Assembly: GCF_003053565.1 (NCBI RefSeq)
Contig: NZ_QAXS01000007.1
Location: 46,024-110,023 of the forward strand
DNA length: 64,000 nt
Source: Halanaerobium saccharolyticum
GTDB taxonomy: Bacteria; Bacillota; Halanaerobiia; Halanaerobiales; Halanaerobiaceae
Reading direction: 5' to 3'
A program made the translations under genes and the position numbers. Shown here in pieces: positions 17,101 to 25,690 of the stretch (positions within the stretch are counted from its first letter, which is position 1; each line of letters begins with the position of its first letter). Below the pieces are notes generated by a model. The model searched no databases. It saw nothing but the letters and a program-made list of their open reading frames with translations, and had not been told where the DNA came from.

Positions 17101-17481
17101 ATGATTTTAGGAACCGGGATTGATTTAGTTAAAAATAGTCGAATTAAGGACTTAATAGAAAAATATGAAGATCGCTTTTTAAAAAAAATTTACACTGAAG
17201 CTGAAATAAGATACTGTCAGCAGAAAATAAATTCAGCGCCCCCCTTTGCAGCGCGTTTTGCCGCTAAGGAAGCCGTTTTAAAAGCTCTGGGCACAGGAAT
17301 GAGAAATAACAGCTGGCAGGACATTGAGGTTTTAAATGACAAACTAGGTAAACCAGAAGTTAAATTATCTGGCAGCACTGCAGTTAGAGCGCAAGAACTT
17401 GGAGTAAGCTCAATTTTTATTTCTATTTCTCACGAAAAAGACTTCAGTATTGCTCAGGTTGTTATGGAAGGAGCAGAATAA
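17101..17481 (+). CDS. acpS: Holo-[acyl-carrier-protein] synthase
   Basis: Transfers the phosphopantetheine arm of CoA to acyl carrier protein. Metal ligands are D8 in GTGIDLV and E57 in ARFAAKEAVLKALGTG, both in place; SISHEKDFSIAQV is the C-terminal family stretch. 126 residues is normal. ATG at 17101 follows GAAAGG. The stop is immediately followed by the nnr ATG, the common acpS-nnr pairing in Bacillota. Confidence 0.95.
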   Translation: MILGTGIDLVKNSRIKDLIEKYEDRFLKKIYTEAEIRYCQQKINSAPPFAARFAAKEAVLKALGTGMRNNSWQDIEVLNDKLGKPEVKLSGSTAVRAQELGVSSIFISISHEKDFSIAQVVMEGAE

Positions 17482-19044
17482 ATGGAAGTTTTAACTCCGA
17501 CAATGATGGCAAAATGTGATCAGGAAACTATTGAGGCTGGCTGTCCGGAAATTTTACTGATGGAAGCAGCAGCTTATGGTACAGCCAGGCTGGCAGTAGA
17601 AATTATAGAAAAAGAATTTGAATCAAAAGCTGAGGCTGAGCTTAAGCTAAGCATTTTAGTTGGTAAGGGAAACAATGGTGGTGATGGCCTGGCTGCAGCT
17701 CGAATACTAAAAAATTGGGGTTATCAGCCAGAAATAATTTTAAGTACAGCTGCTAAAGACTTAAAAGGAGTTAACAGTAAAAATTATGAGCTGGCTCTTT
17801 TAAACGGGGTTAAAGTTTATCAATTTAATGATTTAAAAGAAAATGAATTTTTGAATTTAATAAAAAATAGTGATTTGATTATCGATGCACTGCTGGGAAC
17901 TGGAATTAAGGGTGAGCTGAGAGGTAGTGTAAAAAAAATTATTACTCAGATCAACCAGAAACTGAAAAAGAAACCTTTAACACTTGCTGTTGATATACCT
18001 TCCGGGATTATCGGAGAAAATGGCAGGATAGCTGGTGAAACCCTAAAGGCAGATTATACAGCCACAATGGCGGCTTATAAGCGAGGTCTGCTTTTATATC
18101 CAGGTAGAGACTACAGCGGTCAGATTAGAATAATTAATATTGGAATTCAGCCGGAGACAATTACTCAAAATGGTGATCGACTTAAGGCTTTTGGAGAGCA
18201 GGCTGCAGCCAATTTAATACCAAAACGAAAAAATAATGGGCATAAGGGCAGTTTTGGCAAAGTTGCTGTAATTGCAGGTTCTAAAGGAATGACCGGTGCA
18301 CCTCTTTTGAGTACAAAGGCAGCTTTGCGAAGTGGTGCTGGTCTGGTTTATCTTTTAACTGCAGCAGAGATTGAAGCCCGGACTTCAGTTCAGCTGGAAG
18401 AGGTAGTGGGAGTTCCACTGTCTTCAAAAGAGGGAATGATTAGTGCGGATTCCTTTAATGAGATCAGGCAATTTTCGGAAAAAGTGGACCTCATTGCTGC
18501 TGGCCCGGGATTGGGTAAAAGTTCTGAAATAACTGATTTGATGGAGAAAATTTTAAAGAATCTGGAACTGCCGCTGATTCTGGATGCAGATGCAGTAAAT
18601 TCAATTAAGAATCTCAAATTATTAAAAAATTATAAAGGCGAACTTATTTTAACACCTCACCCCGGCGAAATGGCAAATCTGACAGGGATGAGTATTCAGG
18701 AAATTAACAATAATCGAATTGAAGTGGCCAGAGATTTTGCCGCTGAATACGGAGTCAATTTAATATTAAAAGGAGCTGCAACTATAACTGCTGCTTCTGA
18801 TGGTAGAGCTTATATCAACACCAGCGGCTGTAATGGAATGGCTACAGCAGGTAGTGGAGATGTTTTAACAGGCACAGTAGCTGCTCTTCTGGCACAGGGG
18901 ATGAGCAGTTTTGAGGCTGCAGCCCTTGCTGTTTATCTGCACGGTAAAGCGGGAGAATTTGCAGCAGCTGAAAAGAGTAATTATGCTCTTATTGCATCAG
19001 ATATAATTGATAATCTGTCGAAGGTCTGGCAGAAATTCGAATAA
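17482..19044 (+). CDS. nnr: Bifunctional NAD(P)H-hydrate epimerase/dehydratase
   Basis: Repairs damaged NAD(P)H hydrates. The N-terminal half (about 1-225, YjeF-N fold) is the epimerase: GKGNNGGDGLAAARIL and LLGTGIKGELRG and DIPSGIIGENG. The C-terminal half (about 235-520) is the ADP-dependent dehydratase, with the ribokinase-like signatures HKGSFGKVAVIAGS, TPHPGEMANLTG and NGMATAGSGDVLTGTVAALL. Length 520 fits a fused enzyme. Directly coupled to acpS with no spacer. Confidence 0.95.
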   Translation: MEVLTPTMMAKCDQETIEAGCPEILLMEAAAYGTARLAVEIIEKEFESKAEAELKLSILVGKGNNGGDGLAAARILKNWGYQPEIILSTAAKDLKGVNSKNYELALLNGVKVYQFNDLKENEFLNLIKNSDLIIDALLGTGIKGELRGSVKKIITQINQKLKKKPLTLAVDIPSGIIGENGRIAGETLKADYTATMAAYKRGLLLYPGRDYSGQIRIINIGIQPETITQNGDRLKAFGEQAAANLIPKRKNNGHKGSFGKVAVIAGSKGMTGAPLLSTKAALRSGAGLVYLLTAAEIEARTSVQLEEVVGVPLSSKEGMISADSFNEIRQFSEKVDLIAAGPGLGKSSEITDLMEKILKNLELPLILDADAVNSIKNLKLLKNYKGELILTPHPGEMANLTGMSIQEINNNRIEVARDFAAEYGVNLILKGAATITAASDGRAYINTSGCNGMATAGSGDVLTGTVAALLAQGMSSFEAAALAVYLHGKAGEFAAAEKSNYALIASDIIDNLSKVWQKFE

Positions 19045-19111
19045 ATTTGTAACCAAAGATCTACAGTACTATTTAAAAGCTAATTTATAAAATAATTTTG
19101 AGGAGTTAAAA

Positions 19112-19654
19112 ATGATATTATCAGATAAAACAATTAAAAAAATGCTAGCAAATCAGGAATTGATTATAGATCCGATTGATGAAATGCAGATTCAACCAGC
19201 TTCGGTTGATATGAGGCTGGGAGATGATTTTTTAAAAGTAGATGAAAACTCTCTGCCTTTAATGACTTTAAATGATGAAGTTAATTATGAAGAAGTGAGG
19301 GGTTCAGAAATTATTATTCCCCCTCATTCATTTTTACTGGCAACAACAAAAGAATATATAAAATTACCCGATAATTTAACTGCTTTTGTGGAAGGAAGAA
19401 GTTCAATTGGTAGAATGGGTCTTTTTATTCAAAATGCGGGCTGGGTTGATCCCGGTTTTGAAGGTCAGATTACTCTGGAACTTTATAATGCAAATCGTCT
19501 GCCAATTAAATTAGAATCTGACCGCAGAATCTGTCAGCTGGTATTTGCTTCAATGGATAATGAAGCTGACAATCCTTATCGCGGCAAATATCAGGGACAA
19601 AAAAATACAGTAGGTACCAGAGTCTTTAAAGATCCAGAAAACAAAAAAAGATAA
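19112..19654 (+). CDS. dcd: dCTP deaminase
   Basis: Deaminates dCTP as a route to dTTP. Signature stretches are MQIQPASVDMRLG near residue 27-39, FVEGRSSIGRMGLF, and GWVDPGFEGQITLELYN, which includes the catalytic glutamate. 180 residues is the usual trimeric-enzyme length. The sequence alone does not show whether it is the mono-functional enzyme giving dUTP or the bifunctional form giving dUMP. ATG at 19112 follows TGAGGAG. A 16-base gap leads to the helicase gene. Confidence 0.93.
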   Translation: MILSDKTIKKMLANQELIIDPIDEMQIQPASVDMRLGDDFLKVDENSLPLMTLNDEVNYEEVRGSEIIIPPHSFLLATTKEYIKLPDNLTAFVEGRSSIGRMGLFIQNAGWVDPGFEGQITLELYNANRLPIKLESDRRICQLVFASMDNEADNPYRGKYQGQKNTVGTRVFKDPENKKR

Positions 19655-19670
19655 ACCTGGAGGTGTAGTT

Positions 19671-21920
19671 ATGGTAACTTTGGTAATTTCGGAAATAGAT
19701 AAAAGAATTGGTCCTGGGGATATTGTAGGAGCTTTTATCAATGAAGCCGGGACTGCAAGTGATGATATTGGTAAAATTAATATAGATAAGAGTAAAAATA
19801 AGGCAGAAGTAGAAGTGAACTGGGAATCAGCTCCTCAGATTATTAGAGCTATGGATAATAATCAGATCGGAGGAGTTAAAGTTCAGGTAAGTGCTAAGAA
19901 TCCAGATGATTTAATTGATAAGGAAATTATAAATTACTATAATAAATTTTATGACTTAGTTGATTTGGAGAGACAGGAAGAGATAGACAGACATAAATTA
20001 GAAATTAAATATTTATCAGCCAGAGAGAGGCAGGCTAAAGGACGTGCTTTATTAGATCTGCACGGAAAAGATAATGGCAATACCTTTGGTCATCGGCCTT
20101 TAGTCAAATTTACTTCAAAATATAAGGGAGAAAAGCTGGCAGAGACTCAAATTACACCGGGAGATCTGGTAATGATCAGTTTAGATAAACCATTACATCC
20201 AGATAATCCTACGGGAACTGTAGTAGAAAAGACTTCTTATTCAATTACTGTTGCTTTTGAGAGTCATCCACCTGAATTTATCTATAATAAAGGCGTCAGA
20301 CTGGATCTCTTTGTTAACGATACTACTTTTCAGAGAATGTTTACTGCTCTTGAAAAAATCAAACACCCTAAAAATGAACTGCAGGAGCACAAAAGAGATA
20401 TACTGCTGGAAAGAAAAGAGCCTAAAGCTGCAGTTAAAACAGATTTAGAACTCGGTGGTCTCAATCAATCACAAAAAGAGGCTGTAGAAAAAGCGATGGC
20501 TGCCGAAGATATCTATTTAATTCAGGGGCCACCTGGAACTGGAAAAACTGTAACTGCAGTCGAGCTGATTGCAGAGGCGGTTGAACAGGGTGATAAAGTT
20601 CTGGCAGCTGCAGATTCTAACACAGCAGTTGATAATCTGCTGGAACTGCTGGCCGAAAAAGAATTAAATGTAATTAGAATTGGACATCCAATTAGAGTCA
20701 ATAAAAAACTGAGACAGCATACTCTTGATGAGGTAGTTATGGAGCATCCGGATTATCTGGAGGCTGAAAAATTAAGAGATGAAGTTTCCGATTTAATAAA
20801 TAAACAGGAATCATATATCTATCCAGGTGGTAAATACCGCAGAGGTTTATCTGACCAGGAAATTAAAAATTATGCTGAAAAAGATTTAGAACATCATGTA
20901 AGAGGAATAAGTCCTGAAGTAATAGATGAGATGGCCAGCTGGCTGGAACTGCAGGAAAAAATAGATAATTATTTTAAGAAAATAGAGAGGCTTGAAAATA
21001 AAGCTGTAGATGAACTTTTGGATCAGGCTGATGTAATCTGTACAACCAATATCACTGCCGGATCAGAATTACTTGAAAATAGAAAATTTGATTTAAGTGT
21101 AATTGATGAAGCCACTCAGGCAACACAGCCTGCGGCTTTAATTCCTTATCTGAAAGCTGAAAAGACAATTTTAATTGGTGACCACAAGCAGCTGCCGCCA
21201 ACAGTAGTTAATCAGGAAGCAGCCAAAAACGGATTAAGAGTATCTCTCTTTGAAAAATTGATGGAAATTTATCAGGGGGAGCTTAGTTCACTGCTCAAAA
21301 CTCAGTACAGAATGAACAGAGAAATTATGGGCTTTTCCAGCATTTACTTTTATAACAATAGTTTAAAAGCTGCTGAATCGGCAGCAGCCCAGAAGTTGAG
21401 TGATCTGGGAGTGAAAATAAATGATGAGCACTGTTTTACAGAAAAATCACTTAACTCAGATTATCCTCTGGTATTTCTAGATACAAAAGAGATGAAGGCA
21501 AAGGAGAGGTCATTTGAAGGTTCAAATTCTTACGACAATCCGGTTGAATCAGAAATAGTTCTTGATATCCTGGATCGTGCTCTTAAATCATCTCTCTCAG
21601 AATCAGATATTGCAGTAATTGCTGCCTATAAGGATCAGGTTGACTTGATTAATCAGCATAATAGTTACGAAAATGTAGAAATAGATACAGTAGATGCTTT
21701 TCAGGGAAGAGAAAAAGAAATGATTGTTTTTACTGCTGTCCGCAGCAATTCTGAAAATAATATTGGATTTTTAAGAGATCTGCGCCGACTCAATGTTGCT
21801 TTAACCAGAGCCAAAAGGAAAATGATTTTCATTGGAGACAGCAGCACAATTTGTGAGCATGATGCCTATGCAAAACTGCTTAAATATATAAAAAAAAGCG
21901 GACTCTATTATAAACTTTAG
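19671..21920 (+). CDS. UPF1-like SF1 helicase with DbpA-like RNA-binding N-terminus
   Basis: Superfamily 1B helicase of the IGHMBP2/Dna2/UPF1 group. Walker A is GPPGTGKT near residue 286, motif II is DEATQATQ near 476, motif III contains GDHKQLPPTV, and motifs V-VI are in IDTVDAFQGREKEM and LNVALTRAKRKM. The first 75 residues (RIGPGDIVGAFINEAG, DDIGKINIDKSKNKAEV, IGGVKVQV) resemble the DbpA/CsdA RNA-binding domain normally found at the C-terminus of DEAD-box helicases. An RNA-linked role is inferred. Substrate unknown. Confidence 0.85.
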   Translation: MVTLVISEIDKRIGPGDIVGAFINEAGTASDDIGKINIDKSKNKAEVEVNWESAPQIIRAMDNNQIGGVKVQVSAKNPDDLIDKEIINYYNKFYDLVDLERQEEIDRHKLEIKYLSARERQAKGRALLDLHGKDNGNTFGHRPLVKFTSKYKGEKLAETQITPGDLVMISLDKPLHPDNPTGTVVEKTSYSITVAFESHPPEFIYNKGVRLDLFVNDTTFQRMFTALEKIKHPKNELQEHKRDILLERKEPKAAVKTDLELGGLNQSQKEAVEKAMAAEDIYLIQGPPGTGKTVTAVELIAEAVEQGDKVLAAADSNTAVDNLLELLAEKELNVIRIGHPIRVNKKLRQHTLDEVVMEHPDYLEAEKLRDEVSDLINKQESYIYPGGKYRRGLSDQEIKNYAEKDLEHHVRGISPEVIDEMASWLELQEKIDNYFKKIERLENKAVDELLDQADVICTTNITAGSELLENRKFDLSVIDEATQATQPAALIPYLKAEKTILIGDHKQLPPTVVNQEAAKNGLRVSLFEKLMEIYQGELSSLLKTQYRMNREIMGFSSIYFYNNSLKAAESAAAQKLSDLGVKINDEHCFTEKSLNSDYPLVFLDTKEMKAKERSFEGSNSYDNPVESEIVLDILDRALKSSLSESDIAVIAAYKDQVDLINQHNSYENVEIDTVDAFQGREKEMIVFTAVRSNSENNIGFLRDLRRLNVALTRAKRKMIFIGDSSTICEHDAYAKLLKYIKKSGLYYKL

Positions 21921-22040
21921 AACTGTTAATTTAAGAGAAGAAAAGTCATATCCATAATTTATAATTATTTGGATAGCTTTACAGAGCTATAAATATTAAA
22001 CTCATTCCAGTCATATCAGTAATTAAGCTGGATATTTTGA

Positions 22041-22069
22041 TTGACAGCATTTAATATTTGAGATATAAT
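22041..22069 (+). promoter_or_regulatory. Sigma-A promoter of the 48-residue antitoxin-tail gene
   Basis: TTGACA (22041-22046), 17-base spacer, TATAAT (22064-22069): a full consensus promoter about 50 bases ahead of the GTG start. Confidence 0.85.
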
Positions 22070-22120
22070 TACATTATCTAAAAGAGTTCTAAAATCATTT
22101 TATAATGAGGTGGTTAATCA

Positions 22121-22267
22121 GTGGAGAGGCTGCGCCGCAAAAAGAATTTTAGTAAGACTGAAAAAGAAGAAATCGCTAGAGAGATGGTAAAAGGCTATGA
22201 AAAAATGGCTGCAGTAAATGAAGATCTTGTTCGAAATGTTTCTCTACTTAAGGATGGGGCTAATTAG
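22121..22267 (+). CDS. Free-standing antitoxin-tail peptide, 48 residues
   Basis: Short gene beginning GTG at 22121, seven bases after GAGGTGG. Residues KEEIAREMVKGYEKMAAVN align with [19 protein letters not shown] of the antitoxin encoded just downstream at 22373. Shared positions include KEE, GY.KMA and N.. L. The ribbon-helix-helix part of that antitoxin is absent, replaced by a basic MERLRRKKNFSKTE lead. It has its own consensus promoter and a terminator that includes its stop codon. The likeness suggests it binds MazF-type toxin without DNA-binding ability. It could instead be a decayed antitoxin, but promoter, ribosome site and frame are intact. Confidence 0.7.
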   Translation: MERLRRKKNFSKTEKEEIAREMVKGYEKMAAVNEDLVRNVSLLKDGAN

Positions 22268-22283
22268 TCTCATCTTTTTTCTT
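22253..22283 (+). terminator. Terminator overlapping the stop codon of the antitoxin-tail gene
   Basis: GATGGGGCT (22253-22261) pairs with AGTCTCATC (22266-22274), G-U pairs included, around AATT, then TTTTTTCTT. The TAG stop (22265-22267) lies in the loop and 3' arm. Confidence 0.7.
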
Positions 22284-22311
22284 AATTATTTTTAAAAATC
22301 AAGCTGTAAAA

Positions 22312-22339
22312 TTGATAATTATTCCCTGCATGATATAAT
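22312..22339 (+). promoter_or_regulatory. Promoter of the MazEF-type pair
   Basis: TTGATA (22312-22317), 16-base spacer, TATAAT (22334-22339) with a TG one base ahead (extended -10). Separate from the promoter of the small upstream gene. Confidence 0.75.
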
Positions 22340-22372
22340 AGAAACAGCTTAAAAACAGTGGAGGTGGGTCAG

Positions 22373-22669
22373 TTGTCCGAAAGCAGAAAACTTAATGTAG
22401 AACTGCCAGTCTATCTGGTGGAAGAAATTGAGCGTTATTGTAAAAATAATAATCAGCAGCGAAATAACTTTTTAAATCAAGCAGTTAAATTTTATCTAAA
22501 AGAATTGAAAAAAGAAGAAGTTCGTAATCATCTCAGAGATGGATATAAAAAAATGGCCGGTCTTAATCAGCAGTTAGCTGATGAAGGATTATCAAGTGAG
22601 TGTTACTCATATTTATGTTATGAACAGAGACTGGTGGAGTGTGAAAAAATTGAAAGTAAAAAGGGGTGA
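22373..22669 (+). CDS. ndoAI: MazE/EndoAI-type antitoxin (ribbon-helix-helix)
   Basis: Antitoxin of a MazF-type RNase pair. The first 45 residues ([20 protein letters not shown], then [12 protein letters not shown]) form a ribbon-helix-helix DNA-binding fold as in EndoAI, and the following helix [20 protein letters not shown] is the toxin-binding tail. TTG 22373 is chosen since GGAGGTG lies six to seven bases ahead; the GTG at 22358 is too close to be the start. 98 residues. Its end overlaps the toxin start by 20 bases, typical of coupled pairs. The antitoxin-toxin complex probably represses this promoter. Confidence 0.85.
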   Translation: MSESRKLNVELPVYLVEEIERYCKNNNQQRNNFLNQAVKFYLKELKKEEVRNHLRDGYKKMAGLNQQLADEGLSSECYSYLCYEQRLVECEKIESKKG

Positions 22670-23000
22670 TGTTTTTTACGCGAATTTAAATCCAGTCGTT
22701 GGCTCTGAACAGGGAGGAGTTAGACCTGTATTAGTTATTCAAAATGATATTGGTAATAAATACAGTCCCACTGTTATTGTTGCTGCTATTACTTCCCGGA
22801 TTAATAAAGCTAAACTACCGACTCATGTTGAAATACCAGCTGATTATACTAATTTGGATAAAGATTCTGTTATTTTACTGGAGCAGATTAGAACCTTAGA
22901 CAAAAAAAGACTGCAGCGCCACATTGCACATTTAGGTGAAGATGTGATAGAAGATGTTAATCAATCTATAGAAATAAGTCTGGGCTTAATTGAATTATAA
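22650..23000 (+). CDS. ndoA: MazF/EndoA-type mRNA interferase toxin
   Basis: Sequence-specific endoribonuclease. TTG 22650, following GGAGTGTG, gives 116 residues, the same length as Bacillus EndoA; the longer frame from 22581 lies inside the antitoxin gene. Family motifs: [49 protein letters not shown] and [14 protein letters not shown]. The GSEQGGxRP stretch and the TS in AAITS form the RNA-binding pocket in the family. The pair often acts on stress response; here no plasmid or phage genes lie nearby. Confidence 0.92.
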   Translation: MKVKRGDVFYANLNPVVGSEQGGVRPVLVIQNDIGNKYSPTVIVAAITSRINKAKLPTHVEIPADYTNLDKDSVILLEQIRTLDKKRLQRHIAHLGEDVIEDVNQSIEISLGLIEL

Positions 23001-23030
23001 TTTTTTCTTAATTGAGCTAAATTTTTCTTC

Positions 23031-23059
23031 TTGACAGTGTGAAAAAAATATCATATACT
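23031..23059 (+). promoter_or_regulatory. Sigma-A promoter of the hydrogenase locus
   Basis: TTGACA (23031-23036), 17-base spacer, TATACT (23054-23059). No other good promoter is seen before hydA, and most gaps downstream are short, so the whole 23.2-31.4 kb block may be one operon. Confidence 0.8.
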
Positions 23060-23178
23060 TTTGATAGTAATTTTTTATTAACTAAAGTGAAAATTATCAC
23101 TACAAACTATTTGTGGGAATATTTTACAAATTGCAAAAATGACAAAAATGAGATATTATTTAACTATGGAGGTTAAAA

Positions 23179-23553
23179 ATGAAACTAAAAACTGTCAAGT
23201 CTCTTCTTAATACAGACACTATTTTTGAAGCTTCTGCTGAAAAGGATGATCTGGAAGTGAAAAATGCCTGTGGTGCAGATTTGATGAGTGATGTACTTGC
23301 TTTTTCAAATGAAAAAACACTTTTGCTTACAGGTTTAACAAATCCCCAGGTTGTTCGAACCGCTGAGATGGTTGGGATTCAGGTTATTATTTTTGTCAGG
23401 GGAAAGGATCCACAGATAGAAACAATTTCTCTGGCCAATCAGTTAAATATCTTTTTATATTCCACAGATAAGCCTTTATTTGAAGCCTGTGGTCTTTTGT
23501 ATAAAAATGGGATTGGTCCGGAAGAGATGAACTTTATAGAAACCTCCAAATAA
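23179..23553 (+). CDS. DRTGG-domain protein of the hydrogenase locus (1)
   Basis: 124 residues resembling the stand-alone DRTGG domain found in hydrogenase gene clusters of fermentative Bacillota and Thermotogae. The core reads LLNTDTIFEASAEKDDLEV, CGADLMSDVLAFSNEKTLLLTGLTNPQVVRTA, then EMVGIQVIIFVRGK. No catalytic motif is seen. DRTGG domains in other proteins (phosphotransacetylase, CBS regulators) are thought to bind ligands. It is first in the block and a second copy lies at 25361. ATG after GGAGGTT. Confidence 0.75.
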   Translation: MKLKTVKSLLNTDTIFEASAEKDDLEVKNACGADLMSDVLAFSNEKTLLLTGLTNPQVVRTAEMVGIQVIIFVRGKDPQIETISLANQLNIFLYSTDKPLFEACGLLYKNGIGPEEMNFIETSK

Positions 23554-23569
23554 TTGTCGGGAGTTGATT

Positions 23570-24004
23570 TTGTCTTTGCAAAAACAACAGATATTAAATA
23601 AAGAAATTGAAAGCTTTGATTTTCAAAGTGGGGGAGAGGCTTCAAGTGATTTAAAGAATATTCTGCGTAAACTGGGTGTTCCTTCAGCAATAGTTCGTAA
23701 GACAGCTATAATTACCTATGAACTTGAGATGAATGTTGTAATTCATTCTCTGGGGGGAGAAATTACAGCTTTGATTTCAGAAGATGAACTTGAAATAAGG
23801 GTTGATGACAGTGGCCCGGGAATAGAAGATCTTGATAAGGCTTTTACAGCAGGTTTTTCAACTGCCAGTGATGAAATTAGAGAAATGGGTTTTGGAGCTG
23901 GAATGGGCCTTGTTAATGTTAAGCGCTATGCAGATCAAATTGATGTAAAATCATCAAAAGATGATGGAACTCATGTGAAAGTAATAATTAATCTAGCAAA
24001 TTAA
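23570..24004 (+). CDS. RsbW/SpoIIAB-like ATP-binding protein
   Basis: Kinase-like ATPase of the HATPase_c fold, anti-sigma-factor group. N-box ELEMNVVIHS, G1 box DDSGPGIED, and G2 box GFGAGMGLVNV are in order. There is no histidine-phosphotransfer domain. TTG 23570 (MSLQKQQIL) follows GGGAG by six bases. It lies between the DRTGG protein and a hydrogenase-like sensor, a set seen together in other fermentative bacteria. A signalling role for H2 or redox state is inferred from context, and no sigma-factor or STAS partner is next to it. Confidence 0.8.
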   Translation: MSLQKQQILNKEIESFDFQSGGEASSDLKNILRKLGVPSAIVRKTAIITYELEMNVVIHSLGGEITALISEDELEIRVDDSGPGIEDLDKAFTAGFSTASDEIREMGFGAGMGLVNVKRYADQIDVKSSKDDGTHVKVIINLAN

Positions 24005-24033
24005 CTTTAACTAATCGCAGCAGGAGGTTAATA

Positions 24034-25371
24034 ATGACCAAAAAGCATTCTGTGCTCTTAAAAGAAGAAAAATGTGAGGGATGCACCAATTGTGTAAAGG
24101 GATGTCCCACTAAAGCAATTCGAGTTCATCAGGGTAAAGCCTGGATTAAAGAGGATTTATGTATTGATTGTGCAGAGTGTATCAGAGCCTGTGAATATCA
24201 CGCTAAATACACTAAAACAGATCAACTTGATCAAATCATGGAGTCCTCAGAATATCCTGTTTTATTGATTCCACCCAGTTTTTACAGTCAATTTTCAGCG
24301 GGAATTCCTGCACAGAAGATTAAAAAATCAATTATTAATTTAGGTTTTGAGGCAGTTTTTGATGTAGCAGATGCAGCTGCTGCATTATCTCGTAAAACAC
24401 TTGATTTTTTAAATAATAATTCCGGTAATTATATATCAACATCCTGTCCGGTAATAGTTAGATTAATTAAACTTCAGTATCCTGATTTAATTGAGATGTT
24501 AATTCCTCTAAAATCCCCAGTCGAATTGATTGCCGAAAGAGTTGAAAGAAAACTTAAAGAAGAAAAAAATATCGATCCAGATATTTTCTTTTTAACTCCC
24601 TGTCCGGCAAAATTAACTACAGTTAAGAGAGCAATTGGTCAGAACAAAAGTTTTTTAACCGGGGCAATTGGGGTAGAAAATATTTATCAAAAGATTTATG
24701 AATCACTTGCTGATATTGAGCTGGAAGAGAAAGAGGATCAGCTGATTAGTCTGGCTACAATCTGGGGTAGTGAGGGTGGAGAAGAAGGTATTTTACGTTC
24801 CTGGCAGGAGCTAAACACTTTAAGTGTATCCGGGATTAAGAAAGCAAAAAAATTATTAAATGAAATCGAAAGAAACAATATTCCGGAAGCAATCAGGTAT
24901 TTTGAAATCACTTCCTGTGTGGATGGATGTATTGGGGGAGTGCTGAATGTTATTAATCCATTTCAGGCTCAATTTAACTTAGAAGAAAGAATCAAAAAAA
25001 TTAGACAGATAACTCAAGAACATAATTTGGTATTAAAAAAAGAAGATGATGAATTTTATAATTTTGCTCTTTCCCAAAAGATTACTGCAGATAATATTTC
25101 TAAACTGGATAGTAATTTTAAAAAAGCAATGCAGAAACTTGAACAGCTGCAGAAAGAAATAGATATTTTGCCAGGTTTAGACTGTGCAGCCTGTGGAGCA
25201 CCGGACTGCAAAACTTTTGCGGAAGATGTGATCAATGAACGAGCCAGCAGAACTGACTGTATATTTATGCTGAGGAAACAGCTCAGTAGACTGGCAGATG
25301 ATCTTTCAATTCTGGCAAATGAACTTCCGCCGGTTATGGCATCTAAAAAGGAGGAAGCAGATGACAGTTAA
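24034..25371 (+). CDS. Sensor-type [FeFe]-hydrogenase-like protein
   Basis: 445 residues. Two [4Fe-4S] motifs lie at C14, C17, C20, C24 and C43, C46, C49, C53. The H-cluster region follows with altered motifs: TSCPVI for TSCCPGW, TPCPAK for MPCTAK, and TSCVDGCIGG for the third. The four cysteine ligands are kept, but the proton-relay cysteine is serine and both pocket methionines are threonine. The C-terminal CAACGAPDC with CIFML is an extra Fe-S domain as in RnfB. Such changes are known in HydS-type sensory hydrogenases. It overlaps the next DRTGG gene by 11 bases. Role as an H2 or redox sensor is inferred. Confidence 0.8.
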   Translation: MTKKHSVLLKEEKCEGCTNCVKGCPTKAIRVHQGKAWIKEDLCIDCAECIRACEYHAKYTKTDQLDQIMESSEYPVLLIPPSFYSQFSAGIPAQKIKKSIINLGFEAVFDVADAAAALSRKTLDFLNNNSGNYISTSCPVIVRLIKLQYPDLIEMLIPLKSPVELIAERVERKLKEEKNIDPDIFFLTPCPAKLTTVKRAIGQNKSFLTGAIGVENIYQKIYESLADIELEEKEDQLISLATIWGSEGGEEGILRSWQELNTLSVSGIKKAKKLLNEIERNNIPEAIRYFEITSCVDGCIGGVLNVINPFQAQFNLEERIKKIRQITQEHNLVLKKEDDEFYNFALSQKITADNISKLDSNFKKAMQKLEQLQKEIDILPGLDCAACGAPDCKTFAEDVINERASRTDCIFMLRKQLSRLADDLSILANELPPVMASKKEEADDS

Positions 25372-25690
25372 AGAACTTGTCGATCAGTTTGATTTAGAAG
25401 TAGTAGCTGGTCCAGATTTAAAAAAAGAAATTGACGGAGCCTATATTGGTGATCTTTTGAGCAATGTAATGGCACGAGCAGAAAAAGATAATCTCTGGCT
25501 GACTGTTCAGGGGCATCAGAATGTTGTAGCGGTGGCTCTCTTAGTTGAGCTTTCTGCTGTTATTCTGGTAGAAAACTTTGATTATGAAGAAAATGCTGTT
25601 CAGAGAGCCTGTCAAAAAGGAGTCAATCTTCTAAAAACTAAGAAAAAAAGTTATGACTTAGCCTGCAGCTTTTGTGAAAGTAATATTTAA
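25361..25690 (+). CDS. DRTGG-domain protein of the hydrogenase locus (2)
   Basis: 109 residues from ATG 25361, which follows AAGGAGG by seven bases; a longer frame from 25298 runs inside the upstream gene. MTVKELVDQFDLEVVAGPDLKKEIDGAYIGDLLSNVMARAEKDN is the DRTGG fold start, with QNVVAVALLVELSAVILVENF as central strands. A paired cysteine C..C (LACSFCES) lies at the C-terminus. Same family as the 23179 product but distantly related. The gene overlaps the sensor hydrogenase by 11 bases and touches the PHP gene, so it belongs to the same operon. Confidence 0.78.
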   Translation: MTVKELVDQFDLEVVAGPDLKKEIDGAYIGDLLSNVMARAEKDNLWLTVQGHQNVVAVALLVELSAVILVENFDYEENAVQRACQKGVNLLKTKKKSYDLACSFCESNI

